Below the pieces are notes generated by a model, which did not search any database, was not told the DNA's origin, and saw only the letters and a program-made list of their open reading frames with translations. A stretch of 5,411 nucleotides of DNA from an uncultured Oscillibacter sp. (lineage in GTDB: Bacteria; Bacillota; Clostridia; Oscillospirales; Oscillospiraceae), in assembly GCA_946494635.1 (NCBI GenBank), contig CAMMCS010000136.1:1-5411 (forward strand). Reading direction: 5' to 3'. Both the position numbers and the translations under genes were made by a program. Shown here in pieces: positions 1 through 4,221 of this stretch. Within the stretch, counting starts at the first letter, position 1. The number at the start of each line of letters is the position of its first letter.

Positions 1-371
1 ATCAGAACGAGCGGTTCTTCCTCTACGACCGCACCCACCGGGAGGCGCTGTTCTATGCCGCGGGCCGTTCCGCCATCCGGCCCCTGGAGCAGTTCCAGAT
101 GGCACCGCCGGACGAGGCGGAGGCCCGCTGCCGCCTGCTGTGGAAGCGGTTCTACGACACCATCGCCATCCGGGAGCGGGAAAATCCCCGCTGCCGCATG
201 ACCCACATGCCCAAGCGGTACTGGAACACCATGACGGAATTCCAGGGGGAGGACTTTTTCAAGCCGAGAGGGACTCCCGCAGCCGTTTCAGGCCCCGGCG
301 CTCCAGCCGGGATACCTGCACCTGGGACACCCCCAGGATCCGGGCGGTCTGCTCCTGGGTCAGCCCCTTGA
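1..371 (+). CDS. TIGR03915/DUF4130-type putative DNA metabolism protein, 3' part
   Basis: The gene is open at the left edge; 122 codons in frame 3 are visible, ending at TGA 369-371. The visible protein shows an aromatic/basic stretch (LYDRTHREALFY, then LLWKRFYDTIAIRERENPR) and the signature MPKRYWNTMTEFQ. I recognise this as the C-terminal end of the TIGR03915/DUF4130 family, described as a probable DNA metabolism or repair protein. In Firmicutes the family usually sits beside a radical-SAM partner (TIGR03916), which would lie to the left, outside the window. The biochemical role is not established. Family members normally end soon after the KRYW...TEF motif. Here the frame continues for about 36 codons from 261 on with no homology-like sequence, 25 of 36 residues being Pro, Gly or Ala. 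That tail is antisense to the end of sigF, a 113-bp convergent overlap. The family call is from memory of the motif; the tail may be a read-through extension. Confidence 0.72.
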   Translation, partial: QNERFFLYDRTHREALFYAAGRSAIRPLEQFQMAPPDEAEARCRLLWKRFYDTIAIRERENPRCRMTHMPKRYWNTMTEFQGEDFFKPRGTPAAVSGPGAPAGIPAPGTPPGSGRSAPGSAP

Positions 372-963
372 AGTACCGGAGGAGAATGGTCATCCGCTCC
401 TTCTCCGGCAGCTGGTCGATGGACTCCCGCAGGGCGATCCGCTCCACCATGCCCTCCTCCGGGGCGTCTGTACCCAGCATCCCCTCCAGGGTGAGGCCGT
501 CGGCGGTCTCCCGCTGGAGGGACTCCGGCGTGTCCGTGGCGATCTCCACCTGGGCGATCTCCTCCGGCGTCAGGCCGGAGGCCTCGGACAGCTCCGAGAG
601 CACCGGCTCCCGGCCCAGCTCCTGCCGCAGCCGCTCCCGAATGGTGTAAAGGGACTGCGCTTGCTCCCGCATGGTGCGGCCCACTTTCACCGCCCCGTCG
701 TCCCGGAGGAAGCGGCGGATCTCCCCGGCGATCTTGGGCACGGCGTAGGTGGAGAAGCAGGTGCCGTAGTCGAAGTCGAACCCCTGCACCGCCTTCAAAA
801 ACCCCAGGCACCCCAGCTGGTACAGGTCCTCCGGGTCCACGCCCCGGCCGTAGTAGCGCCGCACCACGCTCCAGATCAGGCCGTTGTTCTCGATCACCGC
901 CTGCTCGCAGGCGTCCCGGTCCCCCTCCTGGGCCGCCCGCAGCAGCTCCAGCGTGGCGCTCAT
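259..963 (-). CDS. sigF: RNA polymerase sigma factor sigma-F (forespore-specific)
   Basis: A 234-residue sigma-70 family factor that directs early forespore transcription after asymmetric septation. Region 2 spans about residues 24-92, including DLYQLGCLGFLKAV, FSTYAVPKIAGEIRRF and RDDGAVKV, which closely follow Bacillus sigma-F. Region 3 is about 95-150. Region 4 is about 177-231, with the helix-turn-helix GVSQVQVSRLERR typical of sigma-F and sigma-G. It is about 20 residues shorter than the 255-residue B. subtilis protein, mainly at the N-terminus. The start ATG (963-961) overlaps the spoIIAB stop as ATGA and has only a weak Shine-Dalgarno (GAAGAG/CGGGAC), so translational coupling to spoIIAB is likely. 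It is the third gene of spoIIAA-spoIIAB-sigF, and this position separates it from sigma-G. No terminator is visible after the stop at 261-259; the gene runs into the convergent upstream gene. Confidence 0.96.
   Translation of the reverse strand: MSATLELLRAAQEGDRDACEQAVIENNGLIWSVVRRYYGRGVDPEDLYQLGCLGFLKAVQGFDFDYGTCFSTYAVPKIAGEIRRFLRDDGAVKVGRTMREQAQSLYTIRERLRQELGREPVLSELSEASGLTPEEIAQVEIATDTPESLQRETADGLTLEGMLGTDAPEEGMVERIALRESIDQLPEKERMTILLRYFKGLTQEQTARILGVSQVQVSRLERRGLKRLRESLSA
960..963 (-). other. spoIIAB/sigF ATGA start-stop overlap
   Basis: The plus strand reads TCAT here, which is ATGA on the coding strand: the sigF start ATG (963-961) shares two bases with the spoIIAB stop TGA (962-960). 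With no strong ribosome binding site just upstream, re-initiation by ribosomes finishing spoIIAB is the likely route to sigma-F. This would keep the anti-sigma factor made together with its target. Confidence 0.85.
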
Positions 964-1409
964 GTCCCGCTCTTCAGCCGGGGAGCCAGCCGCTTGCGCA
1001 TCACCACGGTGGTGCCCCGGCCCGGCGTGGAGCGGACCACCAGCTTGTCCATAAAGCTCTCCATGATGGTGAAGCCCATGCCGCTGCGCTCCTCCCCGCC
1101 GGTGGTGAACATGGGCTGGCGGGCCTTCTCGATGTCCGGGATGCCCCGGCCGTGGTCTCGCACCGTCACCTCCAGCACCTGGTCCGGGCAGATGCGAACC
1201 TTCATCACCACCTGGCCGATGGAGTCCGGGTAGGCGTGTACGATGGCGTTGGTCACCGCCTCGCTGACTGCGGTCTTGATGTCCTCCAGTTCATTGAGGG
1301 TGGGGTCCATCTGGGCGGCGAAGCAGGACACCGCGGCCCGGGCGAACCCCTCGTTGCTGCTGCGGCTGGGAAATGCCAGCGTGACTTCATTATTGGCTTT
1401 GGTCTTCAT
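960..1409 (-). CDS. spoIIAB: Anti-sigma-F factor / serine kinase SpoIIAB
   Basis: A 149-residue GHKL-fold serine kinase and anti-sigma factor (146 residues in B. subtilis). With ATP it holds sigma-F inactive; it also phosphorylates SpoIIAA, which resets the switch. The N-box is SEAVTNAIVHAY with Asn54. The G1 box is RDHGRGI (about residues 84-90) and the G2 box and ATP lid are TTGGEERSGMGF (about 102-113). GFAR at 21-24 matches the region holding B. subtilis Arg20, which contacts both sigma-F and SpoIIAA. The segments DPTLNELEDIKTAVSEAVTN and ARQPMFTT are nearly those of Bacillus. The start at 1409 is supported by GGGGGAG 8 nt upstream. It lies 18 nt after spoIIAA and overlaps sigF by 4 nt, so all three should be on one mRNA. 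The protein acts in the cytoplasm of the predivisional cell and forespore. Confidence 0.97.
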   Translation of the reverse strand: MKTKANNEVTLAFPSRSSNEGFARAAVSCFAAQMDPTLNELEDIKTAVSEAVTNAIVHAYPDSIGQVVMKVRICPDQVLEVTVRDHGRGIPDIEKARQPMFTTGGEERSGMGFTIMESFMDKLVVRSTPGRGTTVVMRKRLAPRLKSGT

Positions 1410-1417
1410 GGTATGTA

Positions 1418-1424
1418 CTCCCCC
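1418..1424 (-). promoter_or_regulatory. Ribosome binding site of spoIIAB
   Basis: GGGGGAG on the minus strand lies 8 nt before the ATG at 1409-1407, inside the 18-nt gap after the spoIIAA stop. It fixes this start codon for spoIIAB. Confidence 0.7.
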
Positions 1425-1427
1425 TTT

Positions 1428-1733
1428 TTACCGTATCGTTACCAGCCGGCCGATGCCGGCGGCGTCCAGGACCCGCCGGGCCTGCTGGGGAACATTCCGC
1501 ACCAGCAGGCTGCCGTCCAGCAGCCCCATCCGCTGCTGGGCCCGCAGGATCAGCGCGATGCCGGAGCTGTCCATAAACGTTACGCCGGAAAAGTCCAGCA
1601 CTAGCTTCTTCGGCAGCGCCGCGTCGATGGCCAGCTCCAGCTCCCGGAGGGCATCCCGGGCCCCGTGGTGGTCCAGCTCCCCCTTCAGTTCCAGCAGCAG
1701 GTTCCGGTCCGCGCTCGTGGCTTCGATCTCCAT
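1428..1733 (-). CDS. spoIIAA: Anti-sigma-F factor antagonist SpoIIAA (STAS domain)
   Basis: A 101-residue STAS-domain anti-anti-sigma factor. In its dephosphorylated form it binds SpoIIAB and frees sigma-F; phosphorylation by SpoIIAB inactivates it, and the membrane phosphatase SpoIIE (not in this window) reactivates it. The conserved GELDHH is at residues 18-23. The phosphorylation motif FMDSSG is at 53-58, with Ser56 aligning to B. subtilis Ser58. I chose the ATG at 1733-1731 because the protein then begins MEIEATSAD, at the usual distance from GELDHH, and a purine-rich stretch (AAGGAAGAAGGGG) lies just before it. An in-frame ATG at 1796 would add 21 residues unlike the family and would fall on the promoter -10. 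It is about 15 residues shorter than the 117-residue B. subtilis protein, ending soon after the last STAS helix. It is first in the operon; no dacF gene lies upstream as in Bacillus. Confidence 0.95.
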   Translation of the reverse strand: MEIEATSADRNLLLELKGELDHHGARDALRELELAIDAALPKKLVLDFSGVTFMDSSGIALILRAQQRMGLLDGSLLVRNVPQQARRVLDAAGIGRLVTIR

Positions 1734-1737
1734 TCGA

Positions 1738-1750
1738 TCCCCTTCTTCCT
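1738..1750 (-). promoter_or_regulatory. Ribosome binding site region of spoIIAA
   Basis: On the minus strand AAGGAAGAAGGGG ends 4 nt before the ATG at 1733-1731. The AAGG/GAAG cores could pair with 16S rRNA at normal spacing. It supports the downstream ATG over the one at 1796. Confidence 0.55.
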
Positions 1751-1760
1751 TGTCATTTGT

Positions 1761-1779
1761 GTACCAAGATACAGGGTAC
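1761..1779. repeat. Short inverted repeat in the spoIIA leader
   Basis: GTACC (1761-1765) and GGTAC (1775-1779) are inverted around 9 nt. The right half also lies in the 8-bp palindrome GGGTACCC (1774-1781). If transcription starts near 1788, both lie in the 5' untranslated leader of spoIIAA. The arms are only 5 bp, so this may be chance. Confidence 0.25.
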
Positions 1780-1785
1780 CCCGTT

Positions 1786-1806
1786 TTTCCTTCCATTATA
1801 AGGAAA
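1786..1806. repeat. Perfect 7-bp inverted repeat over the spoIIA -10
   Basis: TTTCCTT (1786-1792) and AAGGAAA (1800-1806) are perfect inverted arms around a 7-nt spacer. The minus-strand TATAAT (1800-1795) lies in the spacer and touches one arm. The position is what one expects of an operator for a dimeric regulator, or of a small hairpin at the transcript start. No known regulator is recognised. Confidence 0.45.
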
Positions 1807-1828
1807 CCGGCCTTTCTTTTTTGTCGGA
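1795..1828 (-). promoter_or_regulatory. Candidate spoIIA promoter with Spo0A-box-like -35
   Basis: The minus strand carries a perfect TATAAT (1800-1795). A -35-like CCGACA (1827-1822), sharing GACA with the consensus, lies 21 nt upstream. That -35 coincides with TTTGTCGGA on the plus strand (1820-1828), which matches the Spo0A box TGTCGAA at 6 of 7 core bases. Spacers of 21-22 nt with a 0A box over the -35 are known for the Spo0A-activated sigma-A promoters of B. subtilis spoIIE and spoIIG. The B. subtilis spoIIA promoter is instead read by sigma-H; I could not find a convincing sigma-H -35/-10 pair here. The start would be near 1788, about 55 nt before spoIIAA. This is inferred from sequence only. 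Confidence 0.5.
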
Positions 1829-1863
1829 ATCACGCCCCGCCGCAAAATCTTCCCACCATTCCC

Positions 1864-1892
1864 TTGCGTCATCGCCCGCAGCGGGGTATCAT
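1864..1892 (+). promoter_or_regulatory. Candidate sigma-A promoter of the flavoprotein gene
   Basis: TTGCGT (1864-1869; 3 of 6, with the TTG conserved) and TATCAT (1887-1892; 5 of 6) are separated by exactly 17 nt. Transcription would begin near 1899, about 26 nt before the ATG at 1925. The arrangement is divergent from the spoIIA promoter. TGACGCA, another weak 0A-like site, overlaps this -35 on the minus strand (1871-1865). Confidence 0.5.
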
Positions 1893-1924
1893 GGAGGTAT
1901 CTCATAGGAAAGGCAGGCACATCT

Positions 1925-2551
1925 ATGAAAATCTTACTGCTCAACGGCAGCTCCCGGCCCAATGGCTGCACCTACACGGCCCTGCGGGAGGTGGCGGACA
2001 CGCTGGAGGCCGGCGGCGCGGAGACGGAGATCCTCTTCCTGGGCAGCGGCCCCATCCGGGACTGCACCGCCTGCAGGGCCTGTAAGAAGACGCCGGGCCG
2101 CTGTGTGTTCGACGACGACATCGTGAACCAGGTCATCGAGAAGGCCCGGGCGGCGGACGGCTTTGTGTTCGGCACGCCGGTGTACTACGCCCATCCCGCC
2201 GGCCGCATCCTCTCGGTGCTGGACCGGGCGTTCTACGCAGGAGGCAGCGCCTTCGCCCACAAGCCCGGCGCCGCCGTGGCCTCCGCCCGCCGGGCGGGCA
2301 CCACCGCCTCGGTGGATGTGCTGAACAAGTACTTTACCATTGCCCAGATGCCGGTGGTGTCCTCCACCTACTGGAACATGGTTCACGGCAACACGCCGGA
2401 GGAGGTGCGCCAGGACGCAGAGGGGATGCAGACCATGCGGAATCTCGGGCGGAACCTGCTCTGGCTGGTCCAGTGCATCCAGGCGGGCGCGGCTGCGGGC
2501 ATCCAGCCACCACAGGCGGAGAGCGGCGTCCGAACCAACTTCATCCGCTGA
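1925..2551 (+). CDS. Flavodoxin-fold iron-sulfur flavoprotein (NADPH-dependent FMN reductase family)
   Basis: A 208-residue cytoplasmic flavodoxin-like protein. The N-terminal MKILLLNGSSRPNGCTYTAL is the beta-strand plus FMN-phosphate loop of the NADPH-dependent FMN reductase family. GTPVYYAHPAG at about 83-93 is the second flavin loop. Cys47, Cys50, Cys53 and Cys60 form C-x2-C-x2-C-x6-C, the compact motif that binds a [4Fe-4S] cluster in archaeal and clostridial iron-sulfur flavoproteins (Isf). The ending RTNFIR is common in clostridial members. The likely role is one- or two-electron transfer, perhaps dealing with oxygen, peroxide or quinones; the physiological partner and substrate cannot be read from sequence. 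The start is supported by an AGGAAAGGCAGG stretch ending 7 nt before the ATG. It is a single gene: divergent from spoIIA, with its own candidate promoter, and followed by a strong terminator. Confidence 0.88.
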   Translation: MKILLLNGSSRPNGCTYTALREVADTLEAGGAETEILFLGSGPIRDCTACRACKKTPGRCVFDDDIVNQVIEKARAADGFVFGTPVYYAHPAGRILSVLDRAFYAGGSAFAHKPGAAVASARRAGTTASVDVLNKYFTIAQMPVVSSTYWNMVHGNTPEEVRQDAEGMQTMRNLGRNLLWLVQCIQAGAAAGIQPPQAESGVRTNFIR

Positions 2552-2556
2552 GACGC

Positions 2557-2595
2557 AAAACGCCCCCGGAGGGAAAATCCCTCCGGGGGCGCTGC
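2557..2595. terminator. Bidirectional rho-independent terminator
   Basis: A perfect 14-bp stem (2561-2574 with 2578-2591) closes a 3-nt AAA loop in the 59-bp gap between the convergent flavoprotein and GNAT genes. Leftward transcripts meet TTTT directly after the stem, so it is a good terminator for the GNAT operon. Rightward, the stem is followed by CTGCCGTTCTT, a poorer U-tract; the very stable stem may still stop the flavoprotein mRNA. Confidence 0.88.
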
Positions 2596-2610
2596 CGTTC
2601 TTATGATCGT

Positions 2611-3045
2611 TTAGATTTTCTCCCACGCCATGGGCGTGTAGCGGATGCCGTCCGGCGACAGCTGCTCCGCCGCTGTGGGCAAAAAGCCCAGATGGCGGTA
2701 GACCTCCACCGCGTAAGGGGAGCTGTGGACCGTCACCCGGCTCCAATCTCCCGCTGCCAGATACGCCTGGAACAGGCTGCGGCCGACGCCCCGCCGGTGA
2801 ACCAATGGCTCCACGAAAAACAGGGCGACGTGGCTCCCCTCCGCCGCCAGGACACCCAGGAGTTTTCCCTCCTCCCAGGCGCCGAATACTGTCAAGCGCT
2901 TGACCTGTTCAGCTCCTGATATATAAGCGTGAAAGGCCTCGACACCCTCCGGCGCGTAGTCCGGGGCCTCGAATTCCTGAAAGACCCGCCAGCAGAGATC
3001 CATAGCCGCCGGAAGCTCCGGCTCTCGGATGCGTCGGATCAACAT
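2611..3045 (-). CDS. GNAT family N-acetyltransferase
   Basis: A 144-residue protein of the GCN5-related N-acetyltransferase fold, which transfers an acetyl group from acetyl-CoA to an amine; the acceptor is unknown. The strand-and-loop motif A is HVALFFVEPLVHRRGVGRSLF at about 72-92, with the acetyl-CoA pyrophosphate loop HRRGVG. The C-terminal SSPYAVEVYRHLGF (about 108-121) is the motif-B helix and turn typical of GNATs acting on small molecules or protein N-termini. The start ATG (3045-3043) lies 8 nt after the stop of the desulfidase gene, with GAGGTG 4 nt upstream, so the two are probably co-translated. An upstream extension of this frame has no family resemblance and lies over the desulfidase gene. 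It is the last gene of the VOC-desulfidase-GNAT unit and is followed by the hairpin terminator. Confidence 0.88.
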   Translation of the reverse strand: MLIRRIREPELPAAMDLCWRVFQEFEAPDYAPEGVEAFHAYISGAEQVKRLTVFGAWEEGKLLGVLAAEGSHVALFFVEPLVHRRGVGRSLFQAYLAAGDWSRVTVHSSPYAVEVYRHLGFLPTAAEQLSPDGIRYTPMAWEKI

Positions 3046-3053
3046 GGCGCACC

Positions 3054-3602
3054 TCACGTTTCCAGCAGGGCCCGCACCCGGTCCAGCGCCTCCGGGGCCG
3101 ACGGCTTGACGCCGATCACCGGCACAGCCAGACCCGCTGTCTCCAGCGCCGTTTGAATGGCGGCCACGAACACGCCCCGGCCAGGCAGCTCCCGGTCCTG
3201 GTCCGAGGTGGTGTTCACCCCGCAGCAGGGGGAGCGGTCGACACCCACGATGCCCAGCACTGTGAAGCCGTGCTTCCGGTACTCCCGGATCTGCCGGATC
3301 ACTTGACTCGTCAGCTCCTGCAGCCGGGCGGCAGCCTCCGGCTCCCCCATGGCCCGGCGGATGCGGGTGTTCTCCACCACCACAGGCCGCTCCCCGCCAT
3401 TGGGGTCTCCCCGGTCCAGCCCCAGGCAGCACAGCTCCGGGCAGGGCATCTGCACCACGCCCGCCTGGGCGTCCAGGGCGGCCTGCAGAATCTCCCGGTG
3501 GGCCGCCGGCACCTCCGCAGTGCCGTCGGATATGGCGTTCTGATTCAGCAGGCAGTGGGCCAGGAAAATGACCCGCCTGCTTCTTCCGTCGGTAAACATC
3601 AT
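3054..3602 (-). CDS. TudS-related putative desulfidase (DUF523-like, CD3072 type)
   Basis: Up to 182 residues, related to the DUF523/TudS family. TudS is a thiouracil desulfidase that uses a [4Fe-4S] cluster held by three cysteines to remove sulfur from thiolated bases. The corresponding cysteines here are Cys17 in AHCLLNQN, Cys54 in MPCPELCC and Cys127 in RSPCCGV (SPSCG in classical members). Extra cysteines at 58, 59 and 126 are unusual. The ending VPVIGVKPSAPEAL is typical of the longer branch that NCBI calls 'CD3072 family TudS-related putative desulfidase'; I make that assignment from memory. Two ATGs are adjacent (3602-3600 and 3599-3597). AAAGGAG lies 4 nt before the first and 7 nt before the second, so the second may be the real start. 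The substrate is unknown. It sits 49 nt after the VOC gene and 8 nt before the GNAT gene. Confidence 0.8.
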   Translation of the reverse strand: MMFTDGRSRRVIFLAHCLLNQNAISDGTAEVPAAHREILQAALDAQAGVVQMPCPELCCLGLDRGDPNGGERPVVVENTRIRRAMGEPEAAARLQELTSQVIRQIREYRKHGFTVLGIVGVDRSPCCGVNTTSDQDRELPGRGVFVAAIQTALETAGLAVPVIGVKPSAPEALDRVRALLET

Positions 3603-3606
3603 ATCT

Positions 3607-3613
3607 CTCCTTT
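3607..3613 (-). promoter_or_regulatory. Ribosome binding site of the desulfidase gene
   Basis: AAAGGAG on the minus strand is near-consensus. It is 4 nt from the ATG at 3602 and 7 nt from the adjacent in-frame ATG at 3599, which favours the second as the initiation codon. The 49-nt gap that holds it shows no promoter or terminator. Confidence 0.7.
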
Positions 3614-3651
3614 CAGCGGGAAGGATCTCTCTCCCCGCGCCCGCAGCGCTC

Positions 3652-4119
3652 TCAGCGCAGACAGCCGGTGACGAATTTCAGGGGCACCTCCATCCGCGCG
3701 GCGATCTGCTCCGGCGTCATGCCCTGGTCCCGGAACCGGCGGCACACGGCCCTCATGTTCTCACCCACCTCGATAATATGGCGGTCCGGGTCGTAGAGCC
3801 GCACCACCCGCTGGCCCCAGCGGTGCTCCAGCGGCGGGTGGACATAGGCGATGTCCGGGCAGGCAGCCAGCCGGGCCAGGAAGCCGTCGAAGTCGTCCTC
3901 CTCAAAGTAGACCTCGCTGTCGCTGCCGCTGAAGCGGATCTCTTCCGCCGTTTTTCCCAGGAAACCCGCCCAGGTGTCCAGGGTCTGGAGGCACAGGCCG
4001 CCGGTAAGGGTCACGTTGGCACCGAAGTCCATCACCACATGAAGCCCCAGCACCTCCCGGTAAAAGGCCTTGGACCGCTCCATGTCCCGGACTGCCAGCA
4101 GGGGATTTTTCAGCTTCAT
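3652..4119 (-). CDS. VOC/glyoxalase-fold protein with helical C-terminal tail
   Basis: A 155-residue single-chain VOC (vicinal oxygen chelate) protein. The first beta-alpha-beta-beta-beta unit is about residues 1-48, opening NPLLAVRDMERSKAFYREVLG. The second is about 66-118, ending RVVRLYDPDRHIIEVGE. Possible metal ligands are Glu69, His99 and Glu117. The first unit has no obvious His or Glu at the usual N-terminal ligand position, so a canonical glyoxalase I or fosfomycin-resistance activity cannot be claimed. Residues about 120-155 form a short tail with GMTPEQIAARMEVPLKFV, resembling a small helix-turn-helix; it is seen in many clostridial 'glyoxalase' proteins as I recall. The start ATG (4119-4117) has AGGAG 6 nt upstream. 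It leads the VOC-desulfidase-GNAT unit and begins about 35 nt after the valS terminator. The substrate is unknown. Confidence 0.83.
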   Translation of the reverse strand: MKLKNPLLAVRDMERSKAFYREVLGLHVVMDFGANVTLTGGLCLQTLDTWAGFLGKTAEEIRFSGSDSEVYFEEDDFDGFLARLAACPDIAYVHPPLEHRWGQRVVRLYDPDRHIIEVGENMRAVCRRFRDQGMTPEQIAARMEVPLKFVTGCLR

Positions 4120-4154
4120 CTCGTTCTCCTCTCTCCGCCGCAGCGGTCCTATCG

Positions 4155-4190
4155 AAAAACGCCCCTGGGAGATGCTCCGCAGGGGCGTTT
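4155..4190 (-). terminator. Rho-independent terminator of valS
   Basis: A 10-bp stem (4157-4166 with 4181-4190) is extended inward by further pairs (4167-4171 with 4175-4180, one bulged base) to a 3-nt loop. On the minus strand it ends in TTTTT followed by CGAT. It lies 32 nt past the valS stop and occupies most of the 102-nt gap before the VOC gene. Confidence 0.85.
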
Positions 4191-4221
4191 GGGTGCTGGG
4201 GTTTGAGGGTATGCCGGGGCG

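Noticed and set aside
140..649. Plus-strand open frame of 169 codons opposite sigF
   Set aside because: It is rich in Ser, Arg and Pro with no motif, and lies opposite a clear sigma factor; GC-rich DNA makes such antisense frames common.
1734..1796. Upstream in-frame ATG at 1796 for SpoIIAA
   Set aside because: It would add 21 residues not seen in the family and its codon lies within the TATAAT of the likely promoter; the ATG at 1733 has a purine-rich binding site.
1243..2085. Plus-strand open frame of 280 codons across spoIIAB, spoIIAA and the intergenic region
   Set aside because: It crosses two firmly identified minus-strand genes and continues into the flavoprotein gene in another frame; low-complexity Ser/Arg sequence with no family resemblance.
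3046..3432. N-terminal extension of the GNAT frame
   Set aside because: The extension is low-complexity, lies over the desulfidase gene in another frame, and the ATG at 3045 has a good ribosome binding site and starts exactly at the GNAT fold.
3646..3658. Small hairpin GCGCT-CTC-AGCGC at the VOC stop codon
   Set aside because: The stem is only 5 bp and no U-tract follows on the minus strand, so it is unlikely to be a terminator.
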